From Clostridium sp. D53t1_180928_C8 (GTDB lineage: Bacteria; Bacillota; Clostridia; Clostridiales; Clostridiaceae): a stretch of 64,000 bases of DNA. The position numbers and the translations under genes are program-made. The stretch is from contig NZ_JADPEL010000008.1 in the NCBI RefSeq assembly GCF_015667795.1, forward strand, positions 62,001-126,000, in the 5' to 3' direction. Below, piece after piece: positions 18,280 through 28,500 of this stretch (positions are counted from its first letter, which is position 1; every line of letters begins with the position of its first letter). The notes beneath the pieces are model-generated. The model saw only the letters and a program-made list of their open reading frames with translations, was not told where the DNA came from and did no database searches.

Positions 18280-19026
18280 TTACTTCTTTTTATTCTTTCC
18301 CCTACTTTTTATAACAATCCATATAAACTTAGGAATACTTCCAAGTCTTTTAATTCTCCATGGTTCTTTAGCCACTCTATAAGCCCATTCCATACCTATA
18401 TTTATCATCCATCTAGGAGCTCTATTTACTTTTTCAGCAATTACGTCAAAACTCCCACCAACTCCCATAAATATTTTGCATGGAAGCTCATTCATATATT
18501 TTGCTATAAATCTTTCTTGCCTTGGACATCCCATTGCAACAAATAAAACAAGTGGTTTTTTACTTTTTATTTCTTCTAATATTTCTTTTGGATTTTCTAA
18601 ATCAAAAAAACCATTATGGTATCCAGCAATATTAATCTTAGGATAATCTCTTAATATATTAGCTGCACAACCTTTTAAATTTTCTTCACTTGCTCCTAAT
18701 AAATAAATTCCTTCAGCATTTTTCTCACATTCATTTATTATTCTTTTCATAAGTTCAATTCCAGCAATCTTTTCCTCAACAGGTGTTTTTAAAATTTTAC
18801 CACTAATTTGTATTCCAACACCATCTGGTATTATTAAAGATGACTTTTCTGTAAAGTTATCATATAATTCCTTATTGTTTAATCCTGTATATAAAACCTC
18901 AGGATTTCCAGATACAACATGCACCTTATTATAAGAAAATATAGTTTTTACACATTTTTCTATATCCTCTGAAAATATATTATACCCTAATACATTTATA
19001 GTTTTGAACTTTTCTTTTTTCCCCAT
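18280..19026 (-). CDS. tagA: WecG/TagA/CpsF family glycosyltransferase (GT26)
   Basis: 248 residues. Family signatures: HVVSGNPEVLYTGLNN near the N-terminus, SLIIPDGVGIQISGK with the catalytic-region Asp, VAMGCPRQERFIAKY, and GVGGSFDVIAEKVNRAP. TagA adds ManNAc to undecaprenyl-linked GlcNAc in wall teichoic acid linkage-unit synthesis; WecG and CpsF members add related sugars. The exact product depends on the glycan made here. The 134-bp gap downstream (18146-18279) is AT-rich with no recognisable feature. Confidence 0.88.
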   Translation of the reverse strand: MGKKEKFKTINVLGYNIFSEDIEKCVKTIFSYNKVHVVSGNPEVLYTGLNNKELYDNFTEKSSLIIPDGVGIQISGKILKTPVEEKIAGIELMKRIINECEKNAEGIYLLGASEENLKGCAANILRDYPKINIAGYHNGFFDLENPKEILEEIKSKKPLVLFVAMGCPRQERFIAKYMNELPCKIFMGVGGSFDVIAEKVNRAPRWMINIGMEWAYRVAKEPWRIKRLGSIPKFIWIVIKSRGKNKKK

Positions 19027-19042
19027 ATAAACTCATCCTTTA

Positions 19043-20134
19043 TTATCCTTTATTTATCATAGCTTCTAGCTGTTTAACTACTTCATCTTCAGGATCTAAA
19101 TTTTTTGCTATATCCAAGTGTAACTTAGCATTTTCTATATCATTAAGATTTAAGTAGCACATAATAATATTAGTACATATCTCAACATCTCTTGAAGCTT
19201 CAAATGCCTTTTTAAAATATTTAATAGCCTCTTCAAATTCACCAATACATGCATAATTTAACCCTAATTCAACTATAACTTCAAGAATTCCACTTTCTCT
19301 TTTTACACTTTCCTTTAAGTAATAAATAGCTTTATGATAATTTTCTAATTTTCTAAATGCTATTCCTAAATAATAGAAAATAAGTGGATTTTCCTCAAAC
19401 TCTTCACCTAATCTAAGTAATATTTCTATACTTTTAGCAGGCTCTTCTGCTAATAGTTCTATTGCCTTTTCATAATCTGATATATTATTTATATCATTAT
19501 TTATTATTTCAACCTCCGGTGTTAACTTTCCACCATTATTGAAGTACTCATTTATAGCAACCTTCGCACCTTTAAAATCACCATCATCTTTTAAAAGTAT
19601 AGCCTTATATAAATATGGATCAGCAATTTTTAACTTATTCGATATACAATACTCTATATCTTCAAGTAATATATCTTTAAAACTTGCTTCTTCCTCCTTA
19701 ATAGTCTCCCCTACAAGTAATATTTTTTTCATTACTTCTAAGTCTTTAGAATATGTATAATATCCTTTTAATAAAAGATATGCGTCTAAATATCTCTTTT
19801 CTTCTATTCTTTTGCTTATTAAAGATTTTATACAAGTTTCAGTATCCTTAATATAATCTAATATAAGTTCATAGTCATCATTAAACCTTAAATTTTCATC
19901 ACTTCCAATTGCAATGAACATACCTTCTATAAAATAATATATTGGAAGATTCTTTATTTTTATTTCATCATTTATATTAGAACTAATATATTCAGAACTT
20001 ATTGGTAAATATAGATCTTTATTTTTAAAAGCTACATATGATGGTATTCCTATATTTTCTTTAAACCCATCCTTATTCATTTCTAAAAATAATAACTTAC
20101 CTAATCTTTCTTTAATTTTTACCTTATAATCCAT
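19043..20134 (-). CDS. TPR-repeat protein at the head of the glycan cluster
   Basis: 363 residues. The N-terminal 120 residues show no known motif. From about 120 to 355 there are helical tetratricopeptide-like repeats, clearest at NPLIFYYLGIAFRKLENYHK and the following EEAIKYFKKAFE unit. No signal peptide or membrane segment. It is 16 bases ahead of the tagA-like gene. Probably a cytoplasmic scaffold, with no specific function that can be assigned. Confidence 0.8.
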   Translation of the reverse strand: MDYKVKIKERLGKLLFLEMNKDGFKENIGIPSYVAFKNKDLYLPISSEYISSNINDEIKIKNLPIYYFIEGMFIAIGSDENLRFNDDYELILDYIKDTETCIKSLISKRIEEKRYLDAYLLLKGYYTYSKDLEVMKKILLVGETIKEEEASFKDILLEDIEYCISNKLKIADPYLYKAILLKDDGDFKGAKVAINEYFNNGGKLTPEVEIINNDINNISDYEKAIELLAEEPAKSIEILLRLGEEFEENPLIFYYLGIAFRKLENYHKAIYYLKESVKRESGILEVIVELGLNYACIGEFEEAIKYFKKAFEASRDVEICTNIIMCYLNLNDIENAKLHLDIAKNLDPEDEVVKQLEAMINKG

Positions 20135-20218
20135 AAGTTACACTCCTTTAGTAAATTATTTCATTATTCATAATACAGTATTAACATAAAACTTTCAATT
20201 TAAATACTAAAATAATAA

Positions 20219-20244
20219 AAGCTATCGGCATACCGATAGCTTTT
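20219..20244 (-). terminator. Terminator after the phosphohexomutase gene
   Basis: GCTATCGG and CCGATAGC (20221-20240) around CATA, with A/T-rich flanks giving T-runs in both directions. Confidence 0.88.
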
Positions 20245-20251
20245 TCTTATA

Positions 20252-21979
20252 TTATGCTAACTTTTCGTTTATTATTTCCATAACTTTTTCATTAAATCTT
20301 GCTAGCTTTTCTTCAGCATTTACTAAGCTTTCACCTTTAACAGCTGAGTAAATTTTCATTTTTGGTTCAGTACCAGAAGGTCTAACAACAAATGAAGAAC
20401 CATCTTCTAATATATATTTTAATACATTAGATGTAGGTAAGTTAATAACACTTTCAGTATTATTAACTAAGTTTTCTTCTTTACTTAACTTATAGTCAAG
20501 CTTAGTAGCAACTTTAACTCCATCAACTTCTGTTAATACTGTACTTCTTAATGATTCTAAGCACTTACCAATCTTTTCTTGTCCTTCTTTACCTTGTAAC
20601 TCAATTGAAATTAAGTCTTCTTTAAAGAATCCAATTCTATTGTAAAGCTCTATTAACGCTTCATATAAGCTCTTTCCTTGTTCTTTGTAGTAAAGAGTCA
20701 TTTCAGCTATTAACATTGATGCTATTACAGCATCTTTATCTCTTACAAACTCTCCAGCTAAGTATCCATAACTTTCTTCGAAACCGAATAAATATTTTTT
20801 ATCTCCAGCTTCTTGGAATTGTCTTATCTTTTCTCCAATGTACTTGAAGCCAGTTAAAACATCCATTATTTCAACACCATAATAGTTAGCTATAGCTCTT
20901 GCACCTTCAGTTGTAACTATAGTTTTGATTACAACTCCATTTGAAGGTAATTTACCTTCTTCTTTAAGTGCTGATAATATATAATCTGTTAGTAAAAGTC
21001 CTGTTTGGTTACCAGTTAAAACTTTATATTCTCCACTATTTTCTTTTACTACAACACCAATTCTGTCACAGTCTGGGTCTGTTCCAAAAATTATATCTGG
21101 ATTGCTTGTTTTAGCCATTTCTAAAGCTAACTCAAAAACTTGTGGGTTTTCTGGATTTGGATAAGATGCTGTTGGGAAGTTACCATCTGGCATTTCTTGT
21201 TCTTTAACAACGTCTACATTTTTGTATCCTAATTCAGCTAACACTCTTCTTACTGGCATATTACCACTACCATGTATTGGAGTATATATAACCTTTAAAT
21301 CTTCTGCTTTTTCTTTTACTAACTCAGTTCTTATTGTAAGACCTTTAACTTCTTCAATATATGCTTTGTCTACTTCTTCTCCGATATACTCTAAAAGGTT
21401 ATCCTTTAAAGCATCTTCAACAGAAATAGATTTTATATCTTCATAATTTACTATGCTATTAACTTCTCCAATTATTATCCCTGCTTTTTCATCTGTAACT
21501 TGACCACCGAATTCATCATAAACCTTATATCCATTGTATATCTTTGGATTATGTGAAGCAGTTATTACTATTCCACCTTGACAGTTTAGATGTCTTGCTG
21601 CAAATGAAAGTACTGGAGTTGGTCTTAAACTTTCATATAAAAATACCTTTATATTATTTGCACAAAGAGTTAATGCAGCTGCTTCTGCAAATTCCTTTGA
21701 CATATTTCTTGAATCATATGCAATCGCTACCTTTGGTGATTCAAAAGACTTATTTAAGTAGTTTGCAAATCCTTGTGTCGCCTTTGAAACTGTATATACA
21801 TTCATTCTATTAGTTCCAGCTCCAATTACACCTCTTAATCCACCAGTACCAAAATCTAATTCTTTATAGAATCTATCCTCAATTTCCTTTTCATCACTAA
21901 TGTTTCTTAACTCATCTTTTATTGTTTCTGATATTACCTTTGAGTTTAACCACTCATTATATCTCTCTTTGTAATCCAT
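20252..21979 (-). CDS. pgcA: Phosphohexomutase (phosphoglucomutase/phosphomannomutase family)
   Basis: 575 residues from the ATG at 21979, which follows AGGAGGGATAAT; an ATG 18 bases earlier overlaps that site and is unlikely. All four alpha-D-phosphohexomutase motifs are seen: the phospho-serine loop TASHNPKIYNGYK, the metal loop GTDPDCDRIG, the sugar loop GFEESYGYL and the phosphate-binding RPSGTEPKMK. Interconverts glucose 6- and 1-phosphate (PgcA type), supplying UDP-glucose for the surface glycan encoded downstream. Confidence 0.93.
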   Translation of the reverse strand: MDYKERYNEWLNSKVISETIKDELRNISDEKEIEDRFYKELDFGTGGLRGVIGAGTNRMNVYTVSKATQGFANYLNKSFESPKVAIAYDSRNMSKEFAEAAALTLCANNIKVFLYESLRPTPVLSFAARHLNCQGGIVITASHNPKIYNGYKVYDEFGGQVTDEKAGIIIGEVNSIVNYEDIKSISVEDALKDNLLEYIGEEVDKAYIEEVKGLTIRTELVKEKAEDLKVIYTPIHGSGNMPVRRVLAELGYKNVDVVKEQEMPDGNFPTASYPNPENPQVFELALEMAKTSNPDIIFGTDPDCDRIGVVVKENSGEYKVLTGNQTGLLLTDYILSALKEEGKLPSNGVVIKTIVTTEGARAIANYYGVEIMDVLTGFKYIGEKIRQFQEAGDKKYLFGFEESYGYLAGEFVRDKDAVIASMLIAEMTLYYKEQGKSLYEALIELYNRIGFFKEDLISIELQGKEGQEKIGKCLESLRSTVLTEVDGVKVATKLDYKLSKEENLVNNTESVINLPTSNVLKYILEDGSSFVVRPSGTEPKMKIYSAVKGESLVNAEEKLARFNEKVMEIINEKLA

Positions 21980-22050
21980 ATTATCCCTCCTAAACATTTT
22001 CAGTAGTCCATACTTTAGTTATTATATACCAAACTTTAAAAAAATTAAAT

Positions 22051-22096
22051 AAAAAAATAATAGATACAGAGAAAATTATCTATATCTATTATTTTT
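22051..22096 (-). terminator. Terminator after rplY
   Basis: AAAAATAATAGATA and TATCTATTATTTTT form a 14-bp stem around a 16-base loop. AT-rich but long, and flanked by T-runs. Confidence 0.8.
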
Positions 22097-22109
22097 AGTT
22101 TATTTTTTT

Positions 22110-22715
22110 CTATTCTGCTATATCTTTTACATCCTGTTCTTGTGCTAATTCCATATCTTCTTGAACAGTTTTACGTTCATAACTTACTGAAGCAATAACT
22201 GAATTTAAATCATCTAATACAGATATTTCTGATGCAACTTCTAAATCTCCAAATTTATAAACGGATCCAACATTTCCAGTTCCAATATTAAAATCAATAT
22301 ATTTAGGCAATGATTCTACTGAACATTCTACCTTTACACTATCTTTTTCTTTTTGTAGTACAATTCCCTTCTTATTAAGAAATTCTTCACCAATATAATG
22401 AATAGGCACTGAAGAAATAACTTTTTCCTTACCATTTACTTCTTCTAAATCTAAATGAATAATCTTATTTGTTACAGGGTCTTTTTGAATTTCCTTAATT
22501 AATCCCATATTTTTTTCTCCATCTAAAGAAAAATTAAGAACTCCATGTTGCCCGTTAACTCCTATTTCATGAGCTAATTCAAGTTCTCCAACTTCAAATG
22601 ATAAATTTTTTATTGCTTTACCATATAAAACTCCAGGAACCTTTCCTTGCTTTCTTGCCTTTTTTGCACTATTTGGAATATCTATAGATCTTTTATTCAT
22701 TTCTAAATTTGACAC
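22110..22715 (-). CDS. rplY: Ribosomal protein L25/general stress protein Ctc
   Basis: 201 residues: an N-terminal L25 5S-rRNA-binding domain (about 5-90, with RKQGKVPGVLYGK) and a C-terminal TL5-like beta domain, giving the two-domain Ctc form. The start is GTG at 22715 with GGAGG 9 bases upstream. Monocistronic. Ctc in Bacillus is stress-induced; no such promoter could be identified here. Confidence 0.95.
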   Translation of the reverse strand: MSNLEMNKRSIDIPNSAKKARKQGKVPGVLYGKAIKNLSFEVGELELAHEIGVNGQHGVLNFSLDGEKNMGLIKEIQKDPVTNKIIHLDLEEVNGKEKVISSVPIHYIGEEFLNKKGIVLQKEKDSVKVECSVESLPKYIDFNIGTGNVGSVYKFGDLEVASEISVLDDLNSVIASVSYERKTVQEDMELAQEQDVKDIAE

Positions 22716-23015
22716 TTCACATTACCTCCAATGTTTTTAAAATTCTCTTATGTATTGTTGACAGATATTATTGAATTTATACATTACATTTACTCTTTAT
22801 CCATAAAAATATTATTCTTTCAAAAACTTCTTATATAATTAAATATTAATAAAATTATTATTTTAACTTTACTTCATATATATTATAGAAAAAACTAACT
22901 AAAAAACTTTTTTCATTTTTCCTGTTTTTATTATTTTTATCTACTTTATTTTCCTTTTTGCATATATTAATATTGCATATTATTACAATTTAAGGTTTAT
23001 ATCCCATTTATTAGT
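22716..23015. other. AT-rich intergenic stretch between divergent rplY and glmS
   Basis: Must hold the rplY promoter (minus strand), but no convincing -35/-10 pair stands out. No ORF of gene quality, hairpin or repeat is seen before the glmS promoter region. Confidence 0.4.
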
Positions 23016-23050
23016 TTGACTGTAGACAAATTTTATTTTTATGGTAAAAT
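23016..23050 (+). promoter_or_regulatory. Probable promoter of glmS
   Basis: TTGACT at 23016-23021 with TATGGT 18 bases on, or TAGACA (23023-23028) with TAAAAT (23045-23050) 16 bases on. Either places the start about 70 nt before the ribozyme cleavage site. Confidence 0.55.
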
Positions 23051-23125
23051 GATGTGGTGGTATACTAAATAATTGATAAAGGAAGTGATTATTATAGTAA
23101 AATGCCAGAAAATAATTTCATAAAA

Positions 23126-23430
23126 GCGCCAGAACTTAAGTGAATTTATAATCCTTAATTGGGCAAAATATAATTATACTCTTATTAAATTAAAAATAAA
23201 TTTGCCTAATACTAAGAAAACTCAGCTTACGCTGAGTAAGTTCGCCTAACCAAATCGAAGATTTGGAGGCTCACTTAAGTTGACGAGGATGGGGAGAATC
23301 GAATTCTTCGGCGGGTGCCCCACGGTATCGCACTACCGTTAGCGACTAGTAAAACTATGAAGTGATTTGTAGGACAATCCTAGTCTGGTGTTAAAACCTT
23401 CATTGTGTTTTTTGATGTCCTAGTATTAGT
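23126..23430 (+). ncRNA. glmS ribozyme: glmS glucosamine-6-phosphate-activated ribozyme
   Basis: The conserved start AGCGCCAGAACT is present, placing the self-cleavage between A23125 and G23126. The core GTTGACGAGGATGGGG lies at 23279-23294, and ATCGAATTCTTCGGCGGGTG at 23298-23317. P3 is ACGGTA/TACCGT (23332-23339 side). P4 is TAGGACA (23370-23376) with TGTCCTA (23416-23422). It cleaves the glmS leader when glucosamine 6-phosphate is abundant, lowering expression. P1 is a perfect 10-bp stem (23134-23143 with 23271-23280) whose loop is greatly enlarged. Confidence 0.95.
23144..23270 (+). repeat. 127-nt multi-hairpin insertion in the glmS ribozyme P1 loop
   Basis: Three hairpins fill the loop. 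ATTGGGCAAA (23158-23167) pairs with TTTGCCTAAT (23201-23210). ACTCAGC pairs with GCTGAGT (23220-23237). GCCT..CCAAATC pairs with GATTTGG..AGGC (23244-23270), which abuts P1. Natural P1 loops are usually much shorter. The GC-richer hairpin pair resembles an inserted dispersed palindromic element; whether copies exist elsewhere cannot be seen in this window. Confidence 0.6.
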
Positions 23431-23513
23431 ATACCCCTTTTTAAATACTAGAATATCTTCTCACAATAAAATCATAAAAAAATAATTTAAAAATTTGGAA
23501 GGAAGATTTATTT

Positions 23514-25337
23514 ATGTGCGGAATAGTTGGTTATGTTGGAAAGAGACAAGCTTCTATTTTATTAGTAGAAGGTTTATCAAAATTAGAATATAGAGGTTAT
23601 GACTCTGCTGGAGTTGCAATTCTTAATAACGGAATTAATGTTAGAAAATTTAAAGGTCGTTTAAATAATTTAGCTACTAGCTTAATTGAAAATCCTATTG
23701 AAGGTCATATAGGAATTGGACACACAAGATGGGCTACTCACGGTGAACCATCGGATGTTAACTCTCATCCTCATACTACAGAGAAGGCTACAATTAGTGT
23801 TGTTCACAATGGTATAATAGAAAACTATATGAAATTAAGAGACTGGTTAACTTCAAAAGGTTATACTTTCTTCTCTGAAACAGATACGGAAGTTATACCA
23901 AATCTAGTTGATTACTATTATGAAGGTGATTTATTTGAAGCTGTAGTTAAAGCAACTTCTAAACTTGAAGGAAGTTTTGCCATCGGGGTTATTGCTAAAA
24001 ATGAACCTGATAAAATAGTTGCTGTTAGGAAAGATAGTCCTCTTATAGTTGGACTTGGTAATGCTGAAAGCTTTATCGCTTCAGATATTCCAGCAGTTTT
24101 AAATCATACTAGAGAAGTTTACCTTTTAGAAGATAAAGAATTTGCAATTCTTACAGAAAAAGGTGTTGAACTTAGAAATGAAGAAGGCGAAAAAATAGAC
24201 AAAGAAATTTATCATGTTACTTGGAATATAGACGCTGCTGAAAAAGGTGGTTTTGAAGATTTCATGCTAAAAGAAATTCATGAACAACCAAAGGCTGTTA
24301 AAGATACTCTAGCTGGTAAAATAGCTCTAGGTAAGGAAATAACCCTTGATAATATTACATTTACTAAAGAACAGTTAGAAAACTTTGATAAAATCTACGT
24401 AGTAGCTTGTGGTACTGCTTATCATGCTGGAGTTGTTGGTAAAACAGTAATAGAAAAATTTGCTAAAATTCCAGTTGAAATTGATATTGCATCTGAATTT
24501 AGATATAGAGATCCTATGATAACAAATAAAACATTATTAATAGTTGTATCTCAATCTGGTGAAACTGCTGATACTTTAGCTGTTCTTAGAGATGCAAAAA
24601 AACAAGGTGCTAGAGTTTTAGCTATTACTAACGTTGTTGGTTCTTCTGTTTCAAGAGAAGCTGATGATGTATTTTATACTTTAGCAGGTCCTGAAATAGC
24701 AGTTGCTTCAACAAAAGCATATGTTACTCAATTAGCAGCATTTTATATTTTAGGATTATATTTTGCTTCATTAAAAGGTACTATGTCAAAAGATAAAATC
24801 GAAGAAATCAAATGTGAATTACTAGAAATACCAAATAAAATTGAAAAAGCTTTAGGTATGAAAGATGAACTTCAAAAATTTGCTTCTTCTCACTATAATC
24901 ATAAAGATATGTACTTCTTAGGAAGAGGTCTTGATTATGCTGTAGCTATGGAAGGTTCTTTAAAACTTAAAGAAATATCTTATATCCATTGTGATGCTTA
25001 TGCTGGTGGAGAATTAAAACATGGTCCTATTGCTTTAATAGAAAAAAACACTTCTGTCATTACACTTTTAACTCAAGAGGCTTTAAAAGATAAGATGATA
25101 AGTAATGTAAGAGAAGTTTCTACAAGAGGTGGAAATATCTTTGCTGTTGTAAATGAAGGCGATACTACTTCTAAAGAAGTTGTTGATTCAATAGTTTATA
25201 TTCCAAAAACTATTGATATACTAACTCCACTTATAAGTGTTGTTCCTCTTCAATTAATTTCTTACTATATTGCAAAACAAAAAGGTTGCGATGTTGATAA
25301 GCCAAGAAACTTAGCAAAATCAGTAACTGTTGAGTAA
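23514..25337 (+). CDS. glmS: Glutamine-fructose-6-phosphate aminotransferase GlmS
   Basis: 607 residues, standard length. Makes glucosamine 6-phosphate from fructose 6-phosphate and glutamine, the first step to UDP-GlcNAc for cell wall. N-terminal class II amidotransferase domain with catalytic Cys2 (MCGIVGYVG) and GIGHTRWATHGEP. Two SIS isomerase domains follow, with VACGTAYHAG, SQSGETADT and the C-terminal KPRNLAKSVTVE. GGAAGG lies about 10 bases before the ATG. Controlled by the ribozyme in its leader. Confidence 0.98.
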   Translation: MCGIVGYVGKRQASILLVEGLSKLEYRGYDSAGVAILNNGINVRKFKGRLNNLATSLIENPIEGHIGIGHTRWATHGEPSDVNSHPHTTEKATISVVHNGIIENYMKLRDWLTSKGYTFFSETDTEVIPNLVDYYYEGDLFEAVVKATSKLEGSFAIGVIAKNEPDKIVAVRKDSPLIVGLGNAESFIASDIPAVLNHTREVYLLEDKEFAILTEKGVELRNEEGEKIDKEIYHVTWNIDAAEKGGFEDFMLKEIHEQPKAVKDTLAGKIALGKEITLDNITFTKEQLENFDKIYVVACGTAYHAGVVGKTVIEKFAKIPVEIDIASEFRYRDPMITNKTLLIVVSQSGETADTLAVLRDAKKQGARVLAITNVVGSSVSREADDVFYTLAGPEIAVASTKAYVTQLAAFYILGLYFASLKGTMSKDKIEEIKCELLEIPNKIEKALGMKDELQKFASSHYNHKDMYFLGRGLDYAVAMEGSLKLKEISYIHCDAYAGGELKHGPIALIEKNTSVITLLTQEALKDKMISNVREVSTRGGNIFAVVNEGDTTSKEVVDSIVYIPKTIDILTPLISVVPLQLISYYIAKQKGCDVDKPRNLAKSVTVE

Positions 25338-25374
25338 TTAAATTTTATAGTATGAATAGGAGCTAAAGTTATAT

Positions 25375-25542
25375 ATGAGTAGTGATAGAATATTAAAATT
25401 ATTAAATGAATATAAAGAAACGGAAAAATGTTTATCAATGGGTATAGATTGGTTAAATGATTCTGATTATGCAAAAGGAAAGTTAGATTTAGTTAAAGTA
25501 ATTATTTCTGACCTTGAAAAACTATTAAAAGAATCTAATTAA
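25375..25542 (+). CDS. Small 55-residue helical protein downstream of glmS
   Basis: ATG at 25375 follows AGGAGC by 11 bases. The product begins MSSDRILKLLNEYKETEK and ends SDLEKLLKESN. It is predicted fully helical with heptad-like leucines, with one Cys and one Trp, and no membrane segment. It lies 37 bases past the glmS stop and just before an intrinsic terminator, so it is probably the last gene of the glmS transcript. I do not recognise it. Confidence 0.6.
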   Translation: MSSDRILKLLNEYKETEKCLSMGIDWLNDSDYAKGKLDLVKVIISDLEKLLKESN

Positions 25543-25560
25543 TTTAATATAATATGAAAA

Positions 25561-25590
25561 GAGCACTGAAAATATCAATTCAGTGCTTTT
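25561..25590 (+). terminator. Terminator of the glmS transcript
   Basis: AGCACTGAA and TTCAGTGCT around an 8-base loop, followed by TTTTTT. A-rich on the other side, so it may also serve the converging helicase gene. Confidence 0.9.
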
Positions 25591-25595
25591 TTATA

Positions 25596-28500
25596 TTAAT
25601 TAAAAAGCTCTTTTATTTCATCAGAACTTAAGCTACTAAGGAATCCTCCATTAGTATAATTTCCACTCATTATCTCATTTATTATTTCTTTTTTACTTTC
25701 TTGAAGCCTTATTATTTTTTCTTCTATACTCCCCTTTGATATAAGCTTAATTACTTCTACAACATTCTTTTGACCAAATCTATGAGCTCTATCTGTTGCT
25801 TGATCTTCAATTGCTGGATTCCACCATGGGTCAAAATGAATTACTACATCTGCTGATGTTAAATTAAGCCCTGTTCCTCCAGCCTTTAATGAAATTAAGA
25901 ATATCTTCACCTTATCCGAATCATTAAACTCATTAACTAATTGTACTCTTTCTGAAGCCTTTGTTGATCCATCTAAATAGAAATACTCTATTCCCTCTGC
26001 TTCCAATATATTTTTTATACTATCAAGTACAGATGTAAATTGTGAAAATAAAAGTATTTTATGATTTTCTTTTATAAAGTTTTCTACAAGTTCTACAGTA
26101 ACATCTATCTTACCACTACCACCAGTATATCCATCTATTAATATTGAAGGATCTAATGTAAGTTGTCTTAGCTTAGTTAAATAAGAGAAAATTGTTATTT
26201 TATCTTTAGTAAAATCTTTCTCTTTCATTTTTATCTTAATATCCTCTACATAGGCCTTATATACCTTCTTTTGTTCTTCTGTCATTTCTATTAAAAATCT
26301 CTTTTCAATTTTATCTGGTAATTCACTCATTACATCACTTTTTAATCGTCTTAATATAAATGGCTTAATAAGTTTTTTAAGTTCTTCTGAACCATTCTCC
26401 GCTTTAATAAACTTATCTTGGAACTTTCTTTTTGAATAAAGATATCCTGGTAAAATATAATCAAATAATGACCATAACTCAATTAAATTATTTTCTATAG
26501 GGGTACCTGTTAATGCAAATTTCACTTTTGCATTTAACTCCTTTACTACCTCACTACTTTGTGATAAAGGATTTTTAATATTTTGCCCTTCATCTATTAT
26601 ACAGAAATCAAATTTTATATTTTCATATAAATCATAATCATTTCGTAAGGTTCCATAGGTAGTTAATAATACATCAAACTCTTCTATTTCTTCTTTTGTA
26701 AATATCCTATCTTCTTTATTTCCATGAATAACTTTTATCTTCATTGTAGGTGCAAATTTTTCGAATTCACTTCTCCAATTATATATTAATGATGTTGGTG
26801 TAATTATAATACTTTTTTTATTTTTTTCTGATAATAAAAATGCAATAGTTTGTATTGTTTTTCCTAGTCCCATTTCATCAGCTAGTATTCCACCAAACTC
26901 ATAATAACTTAATGTTTTAAACCATTTAAATCCAGTTAATTGATAATCTCTTAAAGTTGCTTTTAACTCTTGTGGAATCTTATAATCTATTTCCTCTAAT
27001 TTTTCAATTTTACTTGCAATATGCTTTACAATATCCTTACCTTCCACAAATAATAAATTATTATCCTTTATACACTCATTTAAAAATATTGATTTACTTT
27101 TATGAATCTTTATCTCGTTAGACTTTATATTTACATCATCACTTAAACTATCAACAAGATTAAATAATTGTCTAACTTCTGTATCCCTAAAATCAATAAA
27201 ACTTTCATCTTTTAACTTGAAGAATTTTCTATTTTCTTTAAATGCTTGAAGTATTTTCTTATATTCATCTTCATTTACATTTTCAATATTAAATGTAAAA
27301 TCTAAATAGTTCCCGCCTTCTTCTGAAATTCTTGCATTAATTGATGTAGCTCCATAAATTTTTCTTTCTTTAAATCTATCAGAATAAAAAATTGTAGCTT
27401 TTTCTTTAAGACTTCTTAAATCTCCTGAAAGTAAATCAAAAAGTTTTTCATCACTTCCATTAAACAGGAATTTTTCATTATTTCTATAGAATGATAAATC
27501 ATTTAATTCCTTTTCTAATTTTTCTTCTTCATTTATATTTCTAATTACATACTCATCATCCTTAGGCCCATTTAAAATATTAAAGTTAACATCACCATAA
27601 ATAGCTTTAACTTCAGCCCAAGTTTTGTTTCTTTCTCTATCAAAATAAACTTCAACCTTTAAATCTTCCTTAATTATATTTTTACTTAAACTGTCCTCGA
27701 TATATATGTCATTGCTTATAATTTCTAACAATGGTATTACCTTATTAATTACTTCTTGCTTATTTTTATTTTTAAAGGAAATAACACTTTCTTTATTTAA
27801 AATATTATTTATAGATTTATAATATTTTATTTGCTTTAAGGATGGTAAATATATTTTATTATTATATAAGTAAACATCTCCCTTATAAGTCATAGACTTT
27901 GGTAACTCCGAAGTAGATGATAATTTTATTTCACTTTCCTCTTCTTTTATATTAAACTTTATAGGTAAATCATTCTTAACAACCTCAATATCTTCAATAA
28001 TCTCATTTTCATTGGTAATTGAAATACTTTCACTTTTAATATTATTTAAAAATCTTCTTAAAGCACTTTGTGGAATAAATAAAGTTTTATTACTTCCAAA
28101 AACATTATTAGTTATTCTTTGCACAGAGTACTCTTTTTCAAAAGGCTGCCTTAATGATACATATTCTTCAATAAAATTTAAAACTCTCTCATCATCATCT
28201 GAAAAATAATGAATTATAGGATCATATTTAAATTCTTTTCCATATGCTATTTTAATATTATTTTTTCTAGCATTAATTAAATCTGCGATATTTTTAACTA
28301 CATAATATTTTTTAGTTCCTATCTTTAAATCTAGCTCATAATAAAATTCATATTTATTTAAGCTTTTTTTACTAATATTTATTTTTAAGTTTACCTTTTC
28401 TTTTTTATGTCTAATAATTCTATCAATTTCCTTTAAAATAACTTCAGAATAATCTAATTTTTCTATCTCATTTGTAACTGTATCTGATTTATTTTTCAAC

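Noticed and set aside
25265-25474. Minus-strand frame opposite the glmS end
   Set aside because: Overlaps the conserved glmS C-terminus and the small downstream gene; no start context.
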